From Aquamicrobium aerolatum DSM 21857 (GTDB taxonomy: Bacteria; Pseudomonadota; Alphaproteobacteria; Rhizobiales; Rhizobiaceae): 64,000 nt of DNA. The stretch's first letter is position 1. Each line of letters starts with the position of its first letter. The position numbers and the translations under genes were made by a program. Below the pieces are notes generated by a model. The model was not told the origin of the DNA. It searched no databases and was given only the letters and a program-made list of their open reading frames with translations. Positions 57,289-64,000 of the stretch are shown piece after piece. Location of the stretch: the NCBI RefSeq assembly GCF_900113935.1, contig NZ_FORF01000006.1, positions 62,001-126,000 on the forward strand, in the 5' to 3' direction.

Positions 57289-58074
57289 ATGTTGAGAACG
57301 CACACCGCCCTGCTTTTCGTCACCGGCGCCTCCCTGCTTGTGCTGGCAGGCTGCAACGACGACAACAGCACTGCCAACCAGCCGCCCGAGCCACCCGCGA
57401 AGGTGGAAAGCCAGCCATCCGCACCCCCGCCAAAGGATAGCACCGACGATGCGCTGCGGCGTATCACCGAAGGTGCCGACTCGATCCGCCAGGGTGCAGA
57501 ACAACTCGCGCGCGACGCGCGTCAGCATACCGACAAGCTGATCGAGGACGCCGGACCGACCCTCGAGCGGCTACGTGACATGGCGCGCGAATTCGGCGTT
57601 GCCGCAAATCAGGTGACAGAACGCGCCCTGCGCGACTTCCAGACCGGCATCACCGTCTTGCAACAGCGCGTCGACGAATCACGCACCACCGCGCCGCAGA
57701 GCGGCGATCCGGCAGCGCTCCTGCCCCCGTCCGACGAGTTGCGTGCCGATACGCGCATCGCCGCCAAAGCTCGCAGCGCTGGCGTCGGCCCGGATTACGT
57801 CGGCGTCTGGGCCGCCGATGCCGCAGCCTGCGCCCAGGTCGATCTCGACCCACAGACGCCGATTGCGGTTGTCACGCCCACTACGATCAGACGCGCCGAC
57901 AGCGTCTGCAATTTTGCCGAAACGCCGCTCACCGACAGGGAAGCGACCTTGAAAGCCACCTGCATCGCCGATGACAAGATGGAAGACATCGACATCCAGT
58001 TGCAGATGCCGGAAGACAATGCACTGGAACTCGACGGCGCGGCTGCCCTGATCCGCTGCCGGTTGCCGGACTAG
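57289..58074 (+). CDS. Predicted lipoprotein with coiled-helical middle
   Basis: 261 residues from ATG 57289 (GAGG 8 bp upstream). Lipobox SLLVLAGC, then a Pro-rich linker (PPEPPAKVESQPSAPPP), an amphipathic helical section (ADSIRQGAEQLARDARQHTDKLIEDAG...) and a C-terminal domain with four cysteines (AACAQ, SVCNF, ATCIA, IRCRL) that could form two disulfides. No known domain recognised. It lies between adhC and a hydrolase gene; a role in formaldehyde metabolism is not indicated. Confidence 0.75.
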   Translation: MLRTHTALLFVTGASLLVLAGCNDDNSTANQPPEPPAKVESQPSAPPPKDSTDDALRRITEGADSIRQGAEQLARDARQHTDKLIEDAGPTLERLRDMAREFGVAANQVTERALRDFQTGITVLQQRVDESRTTAPQSGDPAALLPPSDELRADTRIAAKARSAGVGPDYVGVWAADAAACAQVDLDPQTPIAVVTPTTIRRADSVCNFAETPLTDREATLKATCIADDKMEDIDIQLQMPEDNALELDGAAALIRCRLPD

Positions 58075-58142
58075 CAAGACATATGTAAGCGCACAGGCTA
58101 TCTTCCGTTGATGGAAGGCATCACGCGGAAGGGGATCGAGAC

Positions 58143-59090
58143 ATGCGGCGCGCCATAGGCTGGTTTTTGGCGTCTTTTGCGGTGGCCGCAGTGATTTTTC
58201 TCGCCTATGGAAGCTGGCGAACCTACGCCATCACAGACCGTATTTTGACTGTCGGCGGAAACACCGCACAGAACAGCGGCTGGCCTGCGCCGGAAACGGC
58301 AGCCGATATCGGCTATGTCGGCGATCCCCAGCAAGCCTATGGCTACGCTTTCGAGGATGTCGCGATTGCCACCGAACTTGGCGACGCGCCAGCCTGGCTC
58401 GTTCGCCCCACATCGTCCTCATCGACCTGGGCGATCGTCGTTCACGGCATCGGCGGGCGGCGCGAAAACGGCTACCGCTTCCTCCCGACTTTTCGCAACG
58501 CGGGCCTGCCAACGCTGCTGATCTCCTACCACAATGATGACGGCGGGCCATTGTCGCCCGATCATCGCTATGCCTTCGGCCTGACCGAATGGCGCGACCT
58601 TGACGCCGCCGTGACCTATGCGCTCGCCAACGGCGCTGACGATGTCGTGCTTCTGGGCGAATCGATGGGCGGCGGCATCGTCGGGCAGTTCTTGCGCCAG
58701 TCGCAGCACGCTGATCGGGTCAAAGCTATCGTGCTCGACGCACCCGCGATCGACTTCTCCGCTACAGTTCTCGACCAGATGCGGCAACTCGACATTCCCC
58801 TCGCCGGCGTCCTCCTGCGCGGCGGCTTGACGCTCGGCGCATGGCGGATGCCGTTCGACCTGCGCCACGCCAACGTGATGGCAGAATATGCAGGATTTGC
58901 CGGGCCGCTATTTTTGTCCCATGGCAGTGCCGACCGGATCGTGCCAATCGGCCTCAGCGACGATCTGGTAGCACGGCGGACCGCCCCGACCGAATATCTG
59001 CGCACCGGTGCCGACCACATCCAGTCCTGGAAAGAAGATCCGGCACGTTACGACGCCGCCCTTCTGGCTTTTTTGCGAACGATCCCATGA
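58143..59090 (+). CDS. Membrane-anchored alpha/beta hydrolase
   Basis: 315 residues. An N-terminal membrane segment (IGWFLASFAVAAVIFLAYGSW) is followed by a hydrolase domain: oxyanion VVHGIGGRRENGY, nucleophile LLGESMGGGIV, acid in SHGSADRIVP and His in TGADHIQSW. Resembles BEM46/YqkD-type serine hydrolases; substrate unknown. Its stop overlaps the start of the UPF0178 gene (ATGA), beginning a run of three coupled genes. Confidence 0.85.
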   Translation: MRRAIGWFLASFAVAAVIFLAYGSWRTYAITDRILTVGGNTAQNSGWPAPETAADIGYVGDPQQAYGYAFEDVAIATELGDAPAWLVRPTSSSSTWAIVVHGIGGRRENGYRFLPTFRNAGLPTLLISYHNDDGGPLSPDHRYAFGLTEWRDLDAAVTYALANGADDVVLLGESMGGGIVGQFLRQSQHADRVKAIVLDAPAIDFSATVLDQMRQLDIPLAGVLLRGGLTLGAWRMPFDLRHANVMAEYAGFAGPLFLSHGSADRIVPIGLSDDLVARRTAPTEYLRTGADHIQSWKEDPARYDAALLAFLRTIP

Positions 59091-59557
59091 CACACACCCA
59101 TCCCCATATCTTCATCGATGCCGACGCCTGTCCGGTCAAGGACGAGGCAACCCGCGTCGCCGAGCGGCATGAGTGCGTCATCACCTTCGTCTCCAATGGC
59201 GGCTTGCGTCCCTCACGCAATCCGATGGTCCGCCATGTCGTCGTCACCAAGAGCGCCGACGCCGCCGACGACTGGATTGTCGAAAACGCCGGCGAAAACG
59301 ACGTCGCCGTCACCGCTGACGTCCCGCTTGCCGCCCGGCTCGTCGAAAAGGGTCTTCATGTGCTCGGGCCGACCGGTCGTCCCTTCACGCCCGAAAGCAT
59401 TGGCATGGCGGTCGCCATGCGCGACCTCAAACAGCATCTGCGCGAGAGCGGCGAGATCAAGGGCTACAATCCCGGCTTCACTCCCAAAGATCGCTCGGCC
59501 TTCCTGCAAGCGCTCGACCAGACCGTGCGCCGCGCCAAACGCAACGTGTCAGCATGA
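59087..59557 (+). CDS. UPF0178 (YaiI/YqxD, DUF188) family protein
   Basis: 156 residues from ATG 59087. The motif IFIDADACPVKDEATRVAERH at the N-terminus and DVAVTADVPLAARLVEKG mark the DUF188 family, which has a PIN-like fold with acidic residues able to bind metal and may be a nuclease, though activity is unproven. ATGA overlaps link it to both neighbours. Confidence 0.92.
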   Translation: MTHTHPHIFIDADACPVKDEATRVAERHECVITFVSNGGLRPSRNPMVRHVVVTKSADAADDWIVENAGENDVAVTADVPLAARLVEKGLHVLGPTGRPFTPESIGMAVAMRDLKQHLRESGEIKGYNPGFTPKDRSAFLQALDQTVRRAKRNVSA

Positions 59558-60189
59558 GTCTCGCCGGCCGCCATGCTCCGTTCTATCTGGCCGTCGCGGT
59601 CGGCGTTGTTGCCCTGGCACTTGGGCTGTGGGCGCTGCCGCAACTGGCGTTTCCGTTAGCCACCAACGCGTTTTTCGTCACCTATCTCGGCCTTGAGCTG
59701 AAACGGCTCCCGACCCTGAGCGCCGAATATCTGCGCAAGCATGCCGCAAGCAACGACCTGCCGGTGACCGCCATTTTCCTCGTGACTCTGGCCGCCGTCG
59801 CCAGTGCGTTCGTCGCGTTGTTCGTGCTTCTGAACGCCGATCATCGGCCCGGCGTGATCGCTGCAACACTGACGCTGATTGCCGTTCCACTCGGCTGGCT
59901 GACCATTCACATGATTGCAGCGATCCACTACGCGCATGTCTACTGGCAGCCTAGGGACGCCACCGATCAACTGGAAGGCGGCCTCGACTTTCCCGGAACC
60001 TCCGAGCCGCGCGGAAGCGACTTCGTCTACTTCGCTTTCGTCATCGGCATGACCGCGCAAACCTCCGACGTGCAGATCACCACGCAACGCATGCGCTCCA
60101 TCAACATCGTCCATGCCATCGTGTCGTTTTTCTTCAACACCGTGCTCGTCGCCGCCGCCGTCAACGCTGCGGTCGCACTGGGAAACTAG
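59554..60189 (+). CDS. DUF1345 family membrane protein
   Basis: 211 residues with about five membrane segments. HMIAAIHYAHVYW and the C-terminal GSDFVYFAFVIGMTAQTSDVQITTQRMR block are the DUF1345 signature. Function is unknown. The start overlaps the UPF0178 stop (ATGA). It is the last of the coupled trio before fghA, 91 bp downstream. Confidence 0.9.
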   Translation: MSLAGRHAPFYLAVAVGVVALALGLWALPQLAFPLATNAFFVTYLGLELKRLPTLSAEYLRKHAASNDLPVTAIFLVTLAAVASAFVALFVLLNADHRPGVIAATLTLIAVPLGWLTIHMIAAIHYAHVYWQPRDATDQLEGGLDFPGTSEPRGSDFVYFAFVIGMTAQTSDVQITTQRMRSINIVHAIVSFFFNTVLVAAAVNAAVALGN

Positions 60190-60280
60190 ACAAGGGGGGC
60201 GCACACTCCACGCCTCGTGGTTGAGGCTGACTGAGCTGGGCCGAGTCGACTTCCGTGAACGGATCGGCTAACTCAAGCTT

Positions 60281-61114
60281 ATGAAAACACTCTCTACTTC
60301 CCTTTCACACGGCGGCGTTCAGGGGGTCTATTCCCACGCTTCCGAGACCTGCAATTGCGAGATGACGTTTGCGGTGTTCGTTCCGCCGCAGGCGAAAGAC
60401 GGTAAGCTTCCGGTTCTCTGGTACCTGTCAGGGCTGACCTGCACGCACCAGAACGTCATGGACAAGGGCGAGTATCGCAAGCTTGCCGCTGAACTCGGCG
60501 TGATCGTCGTCTGCCCAGACACCAGCCCCCGGGGTGAGGATGTTGCGGATGAGCCGGATAACTGGCAATTCGGCAAGGGAGCCGGCTTTTACGTTGACGC
60601 AACGCAGGAGCCCTACGCCAAGCACTACAAGATGTACTCCTACATCACCGAAGAACTGCCCGCGCTGATCGCGAAAGAGTTCCCCGCGGACATGGATCGC
60701 CAGGGTATCTTCGGGCATTCAATGGGTGGTCATGGCGCGCTCACCATCGCGCTCAAGCACCCGGAGCGGTTCAAGTCGGTTTCGGCATTCGCACCGATTT
60801 TCGAGCCTTCAACTGCAGGTTGGTCGCGTCCCGCTCTCGAAAAGTATCTGGGCGCTGACGAAGCATCGTGGCGGCCCTATGACACCGTCGCTTTGATTCG
60901 CGAAGGCAAGAGCTTCCCCGAAATCCTCATCGACCAGGGCACGGCCGATAGTTTTCTTGACGAAGGCTTGCGGCCATGGCTCCTCGAAGAGGCCGTGAAG
61001 GGTACGCAGACGAAGCTGACCTTGAACATGCGCGAAGGGTACGATCACTCGTACTACTTCATCTCCACCTTCATGGATGATCACCTACGCTGGCACGCTG
61101 CGCGACTGGGATAA
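60281..61114 (+). CDS. fghA: S-formylglutathione hydrolase
   Basis: 277 residues. Serine hydrolase: nucleophile Ser147 in IFGHSMGGHGALTIALKHP, acid in IDQGTADSFL, His in EGYDHSYYFI; the start region YSHASETCNCEMTFAVFVPPQA is typical of FGH/esterase D. It splits S-formylglutathione to formate and glutathione, the step after AdhC. Ribosome-binding site is weak. A strong hairpin follows. Confidence 0.96.
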   Translation: MKTLSTSLSHGGVQGVYSHASETCNCEMTFAVFVPPQAKDGKLPVLWYLSGLTCTHQNVMDKGEYRKLAAELGVIVVCPDTSPRGEDVADEPDNWQFGKGAGFYVDATQEPYAKHYKMYSYITEELPALIAKEFPADMDRQGIFGHSMGGHGALTIALKHPERFKSVSAFAPIFEPSTAGWSRPALEKYLGADEASWRPYDTVALIREGKSFPEILIDQGTADSFLDEGLRPWLLEEAVKGTQTKLTLNMREGYDHSYYFISTFMDDHLRWHAARLG

Positions 61115-61134
61115 AAATCCATTGTCAAAACCTA

Positions 61135-61163
61135 TGCCGCAATCGAAATCTCCGATTGCGGCA
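61135..61163 (+). terminator. Hairpin after fghA
   Basis: TGCCGCAATCG (61135-61145) pairs perfectly with CGATTGCGGCA (61153-61163) around a seven-base loop. There is no T-tract, so Rho may be needed, but the 11-bp stem is strong. It separates fghA from the riboswitch leader. Confidence 0.65.
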
Positions 61164-61220
61164 GGTGACAGGCTGAAACTGTTCAGCTAGAACGATTGTG
61201 TCCGGGGCGTAGCGCCCGTC

Positions 61221-61410
61221 GGTTTGCGGGAGAGAGCAGCGACGCTGCCGCCGAAGGGGAAATCGCCCGAAATCTCTCAGGCAAAAGAACCGTAGACCGA
61301 AAGGACACTCTGGAAAGTCGGGAGGGCCGAACGGCTCCCCGCGCCGAAGGTGTAAGGTAGCGCGGCCATGCGTTCAGCTACCGAGTCTCTCAGGCTTCAG
61401 ACAGAGGGGC
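61221..61410 (+). promoter_or_regulatory. Tandem glycine riboswitch upstream of gcvT
   Basis: Two aptamers in a row. The first (about 61221-61318) has GCGGGAGAGAGC, GCCGCCGAAGGGG, TCTCTCAGGCAAAAG and ACCGAAAGGACACTCTGGAAAG. The second (about 61319-61410) has CGGGAGGGCCGAACGG, GCCGAAGGTGTAAGG, GTCTCTCAGGCTTCAGACAG. These are the conserved core parts of the gcvT RNA motif. Glycine binding would switch on the gcvTHP operon that starts 50 bp later. Confidence 0.95.
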
Positions 61411-61459
61411 ACAAGCCTGCTGCAATTGTGCGGCTGGCTAGTGCTGCTCTGGAGACGAC

Positions 61460-62569
61460 ATGGCCGATACGGGCTCAGGCGACCTTTTGAAATTGCCACT
61501 GAACGAACTGCACGAGGCGGCTAAAGCGCGCTTTGGTGGGTTTGCTGGCTGGAACATGCCGATCACCTATCCGCTGGGCGTGTTGAAGGAACACCTTCAC
61601 ACCCGCGAGAAGGCTGGCCTCTTCGATATTTCCCACATGAAGCTCATAGAGGTGAGCGGTGGCGAGGCAGCCAAGGCACTTGCCCGCGCCTGCCCCTTCG
61701 ACCCTGAAGCGTTGGCCCTCGGTCAGTCCAAATACACCTTCTTGCTCAATGAGAAGGCGGGAATCTCGGACGACGTCATCGTAACCCGTGTAGCTGAAAC
61801 ACGCTTCATCGTTGTCGCAAATGCCGGAAATGCCGCCGCCGACGTGGCTCATCTGAGCGCCGTTGCAGCGGAATTCAATTGCGTCGTTGACCCGCTCGAT
61901 CGTGTGCTTTTCGCACTGCAGGGTCCTGCCGCTGAAGCGGCGCTCACTGAAGCTGGCCTCGATCTTTCGCACCTGACATTCATGCAGGGTGTCGAGCCGA
62001 AAACGGGCTGGTTCGCCACCCGCTCAGGCTACACTGGCGAAGACGGTTTCGAGATCGCCATGCCGATCCCGGAAGCCAGGGAATTTGCCGACAAGCTGCT
62101 CGCAAATGAAAACGTCGCATGGGTTGGTCTCGCTGCGCGCGACAGCCTGCGTCTTGAAGCCGGCCTGTGCCTTCACGGCAACGACATCACGCCAGACACC
62201 AACCCCGTCGAAGCTGGCCTGATGTGGGCAATCGCCAAGCCGCTGCGCGAGACGGGCACATTCATCGGGGCCGACGCCTTGCGCGCCGCAATCTCTCAGG
62301 GTGCGGCCCGCAAGCGCGTTGGTCTGAAGCCTGAAGGCCGCGCACCGGTTCGCGATGGCACCCCCCTCATCGACGCAGACGGAAAAACCGTCGGCGAAGT
62401 CACCTCCGGCGGCTTTGGTCCCTCAGTCGGGCACCCGGTCGCCATGGGCTACGTTGATACAGAACCCGCGCAGCCCGCAACTGAAGTTTTCGCAGAAGTA
62501 CGCGGCAATCGCGTGCGTCTGGCAGTTCACCCTCTTCCCTTCACGCCGCATCGCTACCGCAAAGGATAA
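61460..62569 (+). CDS. gcvT: Glycine cleavage system T protein (aminomethyltransferase)
   Basis: 369 residues. [13 protein letters not shown] (folate/substrate site), [23 protein letters not shown] and [17 protein letters not shown] are the family blocks. It moves the methylene group from lipoyl-H protein to tetrahydrofolate and frees ammonia. First gene of gcvT-gcvH-gcvP, under the glycine riboswitch. Confidence 0.97.
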   Translation: MADTGSGDLLKLPLNELHEAAKARFGGFAGWNMPITYPLGVLKEHLHTREKAGLFDISHMKLIEVSGGEAAKALARACPFDPEALALGQSKYTFLLNEKAGISDDVIVTRVAETRFIVVANAGNAAADVAHLSAVAAEFNCVVDPLDRVLFALQGPAAEAALTEAGLDLSHLTFMQGVEPKTGWFATRSGYTGEDGFEIAMPIPEAREFADKLLANENVAWVGLAARDSLRLEAGLCLHGNDITPDTNPVEAGLMWAIAKPLRETGTFIGADALRAAISQGAARKRVGLKPEGRAPVRDGTPLIDADGKTVGEVTSGGFGPSVGHPVAMGYVDTEPAQPATEVFAEVRGNRVRLAVHPLPFTPHRYRKG

Positions 62570-62574
62570 TCCTC

Positions 62575-62943
62575 ATGGCGACGACCTATTTCACTGAAGA
62601 TCACGAATGGCTCCGCGTCGAAGGCGACACAGTCACTGTCGGCATTACCGACTACGCGCAGGAGCAGCTGGGCGACCTGGTGTTCGTTGAACTGCCGGAA
62701 GTCGGCAAGGCCTTCTCGAAGGGCGATGCAGCCGTCGTGGTTGAATCGGTCAAGGCTGCGTCCGACGTCTATGCCCCCGTCGATGGCGAAGTCACCTCGG
62801 TCAACGAAGCCCTCACGTCCGACCCGGCTCTCGTCAATTCGTCGGCAACCGGCGAAGGCTGGCTTTGGACAATGAAGCTTTCCAACCCATCCCAGCTCGA
62901 AGGTCTGCTCGATGAGGCAGGCTACCAGGCGCTGATCGGCTAA
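62575..62943 (+). CDS. gcvH: Glycine cleavage system H protein
   Basis: 122 residues. The lipoylated lysine is Lys60 in [52 protein letters not shown] is the usual start. It shuttles the aminomethyl group between GcvP, GcvT and the dehydrogenase. Only 5 bp separate it from gcvT. Confidence 0.98.
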   Translation: MATTYFTEDHEWLRVEGDTVTVGITDYAQEQLGDLVFVELPEVGKAFSKGDAAVVVESVKAASDVYAPVDGEVTSVNEALTSDPALVNSSATGEGWLWTMKLSNPSQLEGLLDEAGYQALIG

Positions 62944-62952
62944 GAGCAGGAT

Positions 62953-64000
62953 ATGACGGAAAAACAAGCAATTTTTGCCGATCGCCACATCGGGCCAAAC
63001 GCTTCGGACGTTCGGCACATGCTGACGACGCTCGGCGTGCCTTCGGTTGAGACATTGATCAGCCAGGCCGTTCCGCAGTCCATTCGGCTGGGGCGCCCGC
63101 TCGCCCTTCCCGCACCAGCAAGTGAGGCTGAAGCACTTGCTGAGCTCTCCGAAAAGATGAATCAGAACAAGGTTCTGAAGAGCTTTATTGGAGCAGGCTA
63201 TCACGGCGTTCACGTGCCACCTGTGATCCAGCGAAACCTGTTTGAGAACCCCGCCTGGTATACGGCCTACACCCCCTACCAGTCCGAGATCAGCCAGGGC
63301 CGCCTTGAGCTGCTTTTCAACTTCCAGACCTTGGTCAGCGAACTCACCGGCCTGCCGATCGCTTCCGCCTCGCTGCTGGATGAAGCAACCGCCGTTGCCG
63401 AAGCGATGGGAATCGCCTGGCGTCACCACCGTTCCAAGAAGAACGACGTGGTGATCGCAGGCGAACTCCACGCCCAGACGCTCGACGTTGTGAAGACGCG
63501 TGCGGAGCCTCTTGGGATCAACATCGAAGCCACCGAGATTGGCGCCGAGACTGCAGCGCTGATCGTGCCATGGCCGGACACCTATGGCGTTTTCGGCGAC
63601 CACAAGGCAACCATCGCTGCGGCCAAGGCTGCTGGCGCAATCGTCATCTTCGTTGCTGATCCATTGGCACTGACGATCACCGCATCGCCGGCATCATTGG
63701 GTGCCGACATCGCCGTCGGTTCGATGCAACGCTATGGCGTGCCGATGGGGTACGGTGGGCCGCACGCTGGGTTCTGCGCCGTTTCTGACGCCCTCACCCG
63801 TCTGATGCCGGGCCGCCTTGTAGGTCAATCGACGGACGCCCATGGCCGTCCAGGGTTCCGCCTCGCACTGCAAACGCGTGAGCAGCACATCCGTCGCGAC
63901 AAGGCGACCTCCAACATCTGCACCGCCCAGGCACTGCTCGCCAACATGGCGACCGCCTACGCAATCTGGCATGGGCCAGAAGGGCTGCAGGCCATCGCAC
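62953..64000 (+). CDS. gcvP: Glycine dehydrogenase (decarboxylating), P protein, cut by window edge
   Basis: The frame opens at ATG 62953 (AGGA just upstream) and is still open at the window end: 349 codons are seen of about 930-950. Translation gives [17 protein letters not shown], the typical GcvP start, then [19 protein letters not shown] and [24 protein letters not shown], all conserved in the N-terminal half. The PLP-binding lysine is in the missing C-terminal half. It decarboxylates glycine and loads the H protein. Confidence 0.95.
   Translation, partial: MTEKQAIFADRHIGPNASDVRHMLTTLGVPSVETLISQAVPQSIRLGRPLALPAPASEAEALAELSEKMNQNKVLKSFIGAGYHGVHVPPVIQRNLFENPAWYTAYTPYQSEISQGRLELLFNFQTLVSELTGLPIASASLLDEATAVAEAMGIAWRHHRSKKNDVVIAGELHAQTLDVVKTRAEPLGINIEATEIGAETAALIVPWPDTYGVFGDHKATIAAAKAAGAIVIFVADPLALTITASPASLGADIAVGSMQRYGVPMGYGGPHAGFCAVSDALTRLMPGRLVGQSTDAHGRPGFRLALQTREQHIRRDKATSNICTAQALLANMATAYAIWHGPEGLQAIA

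Overview
The window is a stretch of alphaproteobacterial chromosome, very probably from the order Hyphomicrobiales (Rhizobiales) and most like Phyllobacteriaceae/Rhizobiaceae. The main pointers are RirA (the rhizobial Fe-S iron regulator) behind an Irr-type box, a DUF1476/ATPase-zeta gene divergent from purC-purS-purQ-purL-bolA-grxD, the icd, alaS and recA neighbourhood, and high-GC codon use. I saw no tRNA or rRNA gene, phage, insertion sequence or CRISPR array. Nearly all genes are ordinary chromosomal housekeeping genes, with small accessory modules between them.

Layout. 1-4812: a YafK/DpaA-like lipoprotein cut by the window edge, then a metal-resistance module (CadR/ZntR-like MerR regulator, its overlong-spacer promoter, a Zn/Cd/Pb P1B-ATPase and a polytopic membrane protein). 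5116-9223: deoC, a double-domain ALDH16-type aldehyde dehydrogenase and maleylacetoacetate isomerase. 9276-15847: mostly minus-strand genes (MaoC hydratase, FMN alpha-hydroxy-acid oxidase, DUF445, GNAT, J-domain protein, secreted hydrolase, flavin reductase), with rirA on the plus strand. 15983-22638: an orphan periplasmic binding protein coupled to an S58 peptidase, a DUF2259 protein, purB, a CatE-like VOC protein, an RBBP9-type hydrolase and an HpcH/HpaI aldolase. 22751-29964: F1-ATPase inhibitor zeta, the purine cluster with a lipoprotein gene between purQ and purL, bolA, monothiol glutaredoxin and a Bcr/CflA exporter. 29968-34657: ttcA and a four-gene set (GT2, ChbG/NaxD-like deacetylase, GtrA, GT39) that looks like a lipid-linked amino-sugar pathway for envelope modification. 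34730-44121: rpsD, murI, trmJ-like, hydrolase, icd, PRC-barrel protein, alaS, recA. 44424-55934: psuK-psuG, OmpA-like lipoprotein, DUF4344 protease, patatin lipoprotein, Gre-like factor, CreA, GNAT, dnaE, and a Tat-exported YbaY-META protein. 56083-61114: glutathione-dependent formaldehyde dehydrogenase and S-formylglutathione hydrolase, separated by four less-known genes. 61221-64000: a tandem glycine riboswitch and gcvT-gcvH-gcvP (gcvP cut by the edge).

How the parts work together. Purine genes (purB, purCSQL) and the glycine cleavage system feed one-carbon and purine metabolism. AdhC and FghA detoxify formaldehyde through glutathione. RirA, BolA and GrxD belong to iron and Fe-S handling. 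The GT2-deacetylase-GtrA-GT39 set is the best candidate for an uncharacterised system: by analogy with Francisella FlmF2-NaxD-FlmK it could build an undecaprenyl-phosphate amino sugar and transfer it to lipid A or another surface glycan. Start codons were moved from the longest frame to the best ribosome-binding site or family start in many genes; each case is stated. All functions are assigned by reading motifs from sequence; no database search was run.
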